Source: an uncultured Finegoldia sp. (GTDB taxonomy: Bacteria > Bacillota > Clostridia > Tissierellales > Peptoniphilaceae). Taken from it: 15,666 bases of DNA. Position numbers and translations under genes: made by a program. The stretch is taken from positions 1-15,666 of the forward strand of contig NZ_CAAFUQ010000094.1 in the NCBI RefSeq assembly GCF_900766215.1, read 5' to 3'. Below the pieces are notes generated by a model. That model did no database searches. It saw only the letters and a program-made list of their open reading frames with translations, and was not told the DNA's origin. Shown here in pieces: positions 14,104-15,666 of this stretch; position 1 is the stretch's first letter, and each line of letters begins with the position of its first letter.

Positions 14104-14397
14104 CTAACAATTCATTTTAAATTTTGAAATACCAACATAAGAAAGTACAACTAGTAAAATTCCAGCCAACACAACTAAAATAGAGGACATATTTATACGC
14201 CAATTTCCACTAATGTTATAAGAATTCAACAGCCCATAGGTTCCTAATACGACACTTACTAAGCCTAATAGAAAAATTATCCCCAAAAAAGTGTACACTA
14301 ACATTCTTAATTTTCTTGAAGAATTACTTGTTTCTCTTGTTTTAAATAAAGTGTGTATAATCAAAAACGCAAAAATAATAGAAATTAGTTGAACCAT
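14104..14397 (-). CDS. Small membrane protein (97 aa), hypothetical
   Basis: ATG 14397 has AAGGAG eight bases upstream; a TTG three bases earlier is less likely. Three hydrophobic segments: about 4-17 (ISIIFAFLIIHTLF), 33-53 (VYTFLGIIFLLGLVSVVLGTY), and 68-90 (SSILVVLAGILLVVLSYVGI), with basic residues between (KTRETSNSSRKLR), which suggests an in/out three-helix protein. It lies in line with a similar small membrane gene upstream and the broken secreted protein downstream. The family is not recognised. A bacteriocin immunity or cell-envelope role is conceivable but unproven. Confidence 0.6.
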   Translation of the reverse strand: MVQLISIIFAFLIIHTLFKTRETSNSSRKLRMLVYTFLGIIFLLGLVSVVLGTYGLLNSYNISGNWRINMSSILVVLAGILLVVLSYVGISKFKMNC

Positions 14398-14441
14398 CAA
14401 TATGTCTCCTTCTTACTAATTAAGTCTAGTATCATACATCT

Positions 14442-14717
14442 TCATGGAAAATATTTTTTATCCATATAACCTTTGTAAGAGATTACAAATAAAAATATAG
14501 ATATCAAGATAATTTTAAAATTTTTAAACGCATCAAAAACAAAGTAAGCATAAAGAAAAGATATACCACCTAAAAAAATACAAGCAATAGAAATATTAAA
14601 CGAAAATTTAACAAATAAGTAGAATTTATTTTTTATTTTTTCATTCAAAGCCCCTATAGTAGAGATAAAAACTGAGACTATAAAGATTATTAGAATTGAC
14701 CCTATTACAAGGTGCAT
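14442..14717 (-). CDS. Small membrane protein (91 aa), hypothetical
   Basis: ATG 14717 (MHLVIG) has AAAGGA nine bases upstream; a TTG at 14726 lies directly on that site and is unlikely to be used. Three hydrophobic segments: about 2-22 (HLVIGSILIIFIVSVFISTI), 36-60 (FSFNISIACIFLGGISFLYAYF) and 66-83 (FKIILISIFLFVISY), with a Lys-rich loop between the first two (NEKIKNK). It is similar in size and layout to the next gene, 44 bases downstream, and both may belong to one operon. The family is not recognised. Confidence 0.55.
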   Translation of the reverse strand: MHLVIGSILIIFIVSVFISTIGALNEKIKNKFYLFVKFSFNISIACIFLGGISFLYAYFVFDAFKNFKIILISIFLFVISYKGYMDKKYFP

Positions 14718-14743
14718 CTTTTTCAATCCTTTCGTAAACTCTA

Positions 14744-15081
14744 TTAAGTTAATTCAATGTAGCCATTATTGGGTATTTTGTCAATAGAATCTAATAATTT
14801 TGCAGCTTGCTTTCCAGAACTTAGAATCACACTAATAATTAATCCAACTGCTTTATAAAGTATATATTCATCAACTATTTACCGTTACTCAAATTCCTTA
14901 AATACACTATATTTCTCCCTATATCATTAATGGTAACTTTCCTTTTTTCATTCATATTCTCCTGTGCTATATTATTCTTTAAAATTGGACCATCAGCTGT
15001 TTTTATTGGAAAACCACACATACTTCCTCTGACACACGTTTCATTTTTGTTTTTGGTGCGCTGACCCAGAACACAAATCAA
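14744..15081 (-). pseudogene. Cys-containing protein, 5'-truncated and frameshifted (RDD-like?)
   Basis: The frame 15081-14875 encodes CVLGQRTKNKNETCVRGSMC, GFPIKTADGP and KRKVTINDIGRNIVYLRN, then stops (TAG 14875-14877). Reading continues in another frame: VDEYILYKAVGLIISVILSS, GKQAAKLLDSIDKIPNNGYI and ELT, TAA at 14744-14746. Upstream, the frame stays open without a good start and contains a hydrophobic stretch (YLVGLFYIPIVIRYV) until it meets the IS3-type end at 15152-15175, so the true N-terminus was probably cut off. A membrane segment, a GxxIKTADG-like turn and an RN-containing helix recall RDD-family membrane proteins, but only loosely. If a protein is made, TTG 15081 is the likely start. 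Confidence 0.4.
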
Positions 15082-15151
15082 AATATACCTTAAATGTCCT
15101 GCTACATACCTAATAACAATTGGAATATAAAAAAGACCAACAAGGTATATG

Positions 15152-15175
15152 TAGTGCCCCCAAAAAGTTTGTCTT
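15152..15175. mobile_element. Solo IS3-family terminal repeat
   Basis: TGTAGTGCCCCCAAAAAG then TTTGTC matches, with one gap, the left end of the IS3-family remnant at 5243 (TGTAGTGCTCCCCCAAAG then TTAGAC). The element side would be to the right. No transposase remains there. The gene to the left (15081) seems to have lost its 5' end at this point. Confidence 0.5.
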
Positions 15176-15303
15176 TTTAGTTAACATATTTTAATAGAAA
15201 ATTTGTTTATTACATCACGAAATACTGTATAAAAATTGTATCAAGCACACATCACTTTTTTTAGCCTATCATTTTACGTTGACAGTCTAGCTGGTTTCTT
15301 ATC
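15176..15303. other. Short AT-rich stretch right of the IS end
   Basis: I see no gene or clear signal here. It may be leftover IS sequence. Confidence 0.3.
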
Positions 15304-15666
15304 TCAATTTTGAACCCATTGTTTTTCTGCTATAATCATAGTTGACGTTTGATCTGAATAATTTTTAATGATATTGTTAAATTTTGTCATTGATTGGCTT
15401 ACTTCATCATCAGCACTTTTTGATCATTTAAAATTTAGATATTTAATTCTAGATCTACTAATTGAGTCTAGATTTTTTAAATTAATTTTTTTAAAAGTTT
15501 GTTTATTGTCTACAGATAAGATATATTCTATCATATACAAATTAGCTAAATAAAAATTCTGTAAATAACTTTTATTATTCAGTATCTTGTCTTCTTTACT
15601 AAGTATTGGGTATATTAGTTTTAATTTCCTATTATTTTTGTCTATTAAATACTCATATATAACATA
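15304..15666 (-). pseudogene. C-terminal part of a Lys/Asn-rich gene, in-frame TGA, runs off right edge
   Basis: From the right edge, 80 codons are open on the minus strand (YVIYEYLIDKNNRKLKLIYP, ILSKEDKILNNKSYLQNFYL, ANLYMIEYILSVDNKQTFKK, INLKNLDSISRSRIKYLNFK) to a TGA at 15424-15426. The same frame then goes on for 39 more codons (SKSADDEVSQSMTKFNNIIK, NYSDQTSTMIIAEKQWVQN) to a TGA at 15304-15306. The composition is alike on both sides of the first TGA, so the gene was probably interrupted by a point mutation; alternatively the first TGA is the true stop. The predicted structure is helical and soluble. The family is not recognised, and the start lies outside the window. Confidence 0.5.

Noticed and set aside
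15368..15553. 61-codon plus-strand frame
   Set aside because: The minus strand over the same bases gives a longer, protein-like frame that continues to the window edge.
1..15666. CRISPR array
   Set aside because: No set of regularly spaced identical direct repeats was found; only a pair of 11-base repeats at 635 and 661.

Overview
The window looks like low-GC Firmicutes DNA, most likely Lactobacillales and probably an Enterococcus relative. This rests on the AT-rich flanks, the strong AAGGAG-type ribosome binding sites, a Bacillus-type tRNA-Ile2(CAU), a small holin-like type I toxin and an IS3-family remnant. The exact genus cannot be fixed from the sequence alone.

Its core is a complete and apparently intact high-affinity potassium uptake operon on the minus strand, read kdpF-kdpA-kdpB-kdpC-kdpD-kdpE (13121 down to 5438). 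KdpF/A/B/C form the K+-pumping P-type ATPase. KdpD and KdpE are the sensor kinase and response regulator that would switch it on. kdpF is only 26 codons long and overlaps kdpA by an ATGA junction. The leader upstream of kdpF holds two terminator-like hairpins, and a 15-bp hairpin sits between kdpC and kdpD, so the operon may be tuned at RNA level as well as by KdpDE.

Around the operon the DNA is mostly decayed. From 1 to 2074, all on the minus strand, are the start of a secreted protein, a 47-bp palindrome, a half-length mannose-family PTS EIIA, a short hypothetical gene, two ATGA-coupled tiny hydrophobic reading frames, and a frameshifted phage gene of the terminase-small-subunit/HTH type. 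From 2140 to 3460 the region is rich in RNA: two paralogous small-RNA units in tandem, a type I toxin with an antisense RNA converging on its 3' end, a degenerate tRNA-Trp, a broken small gene, and a GC-rich element ending in a strong terminator. A normal tRNA-Ile2 lies at 3733-3806. From 3810 to 4560 there are only inverted repeats, terminators and one weak small ORF. Then comes an IS3-family remnant (4573-5243), which abuts the 3' side of the kdp operon.

Upstream of kdp (13280-15666) is a minus-strand run of small genes. It contains a secreted papain/C39-like protein broken by several lesions, two small membrane proteins, and a Cys-containing gene that runs into an IS3-type terminal repeat at 15152. 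At the right edge is the C-terminal part of a Lys/Asn-rich gene with an in-frame TGA. The overall picture is one well-kept metabolic operon inside an accessory region of insertion scars, pseudogenes and small RNAs.
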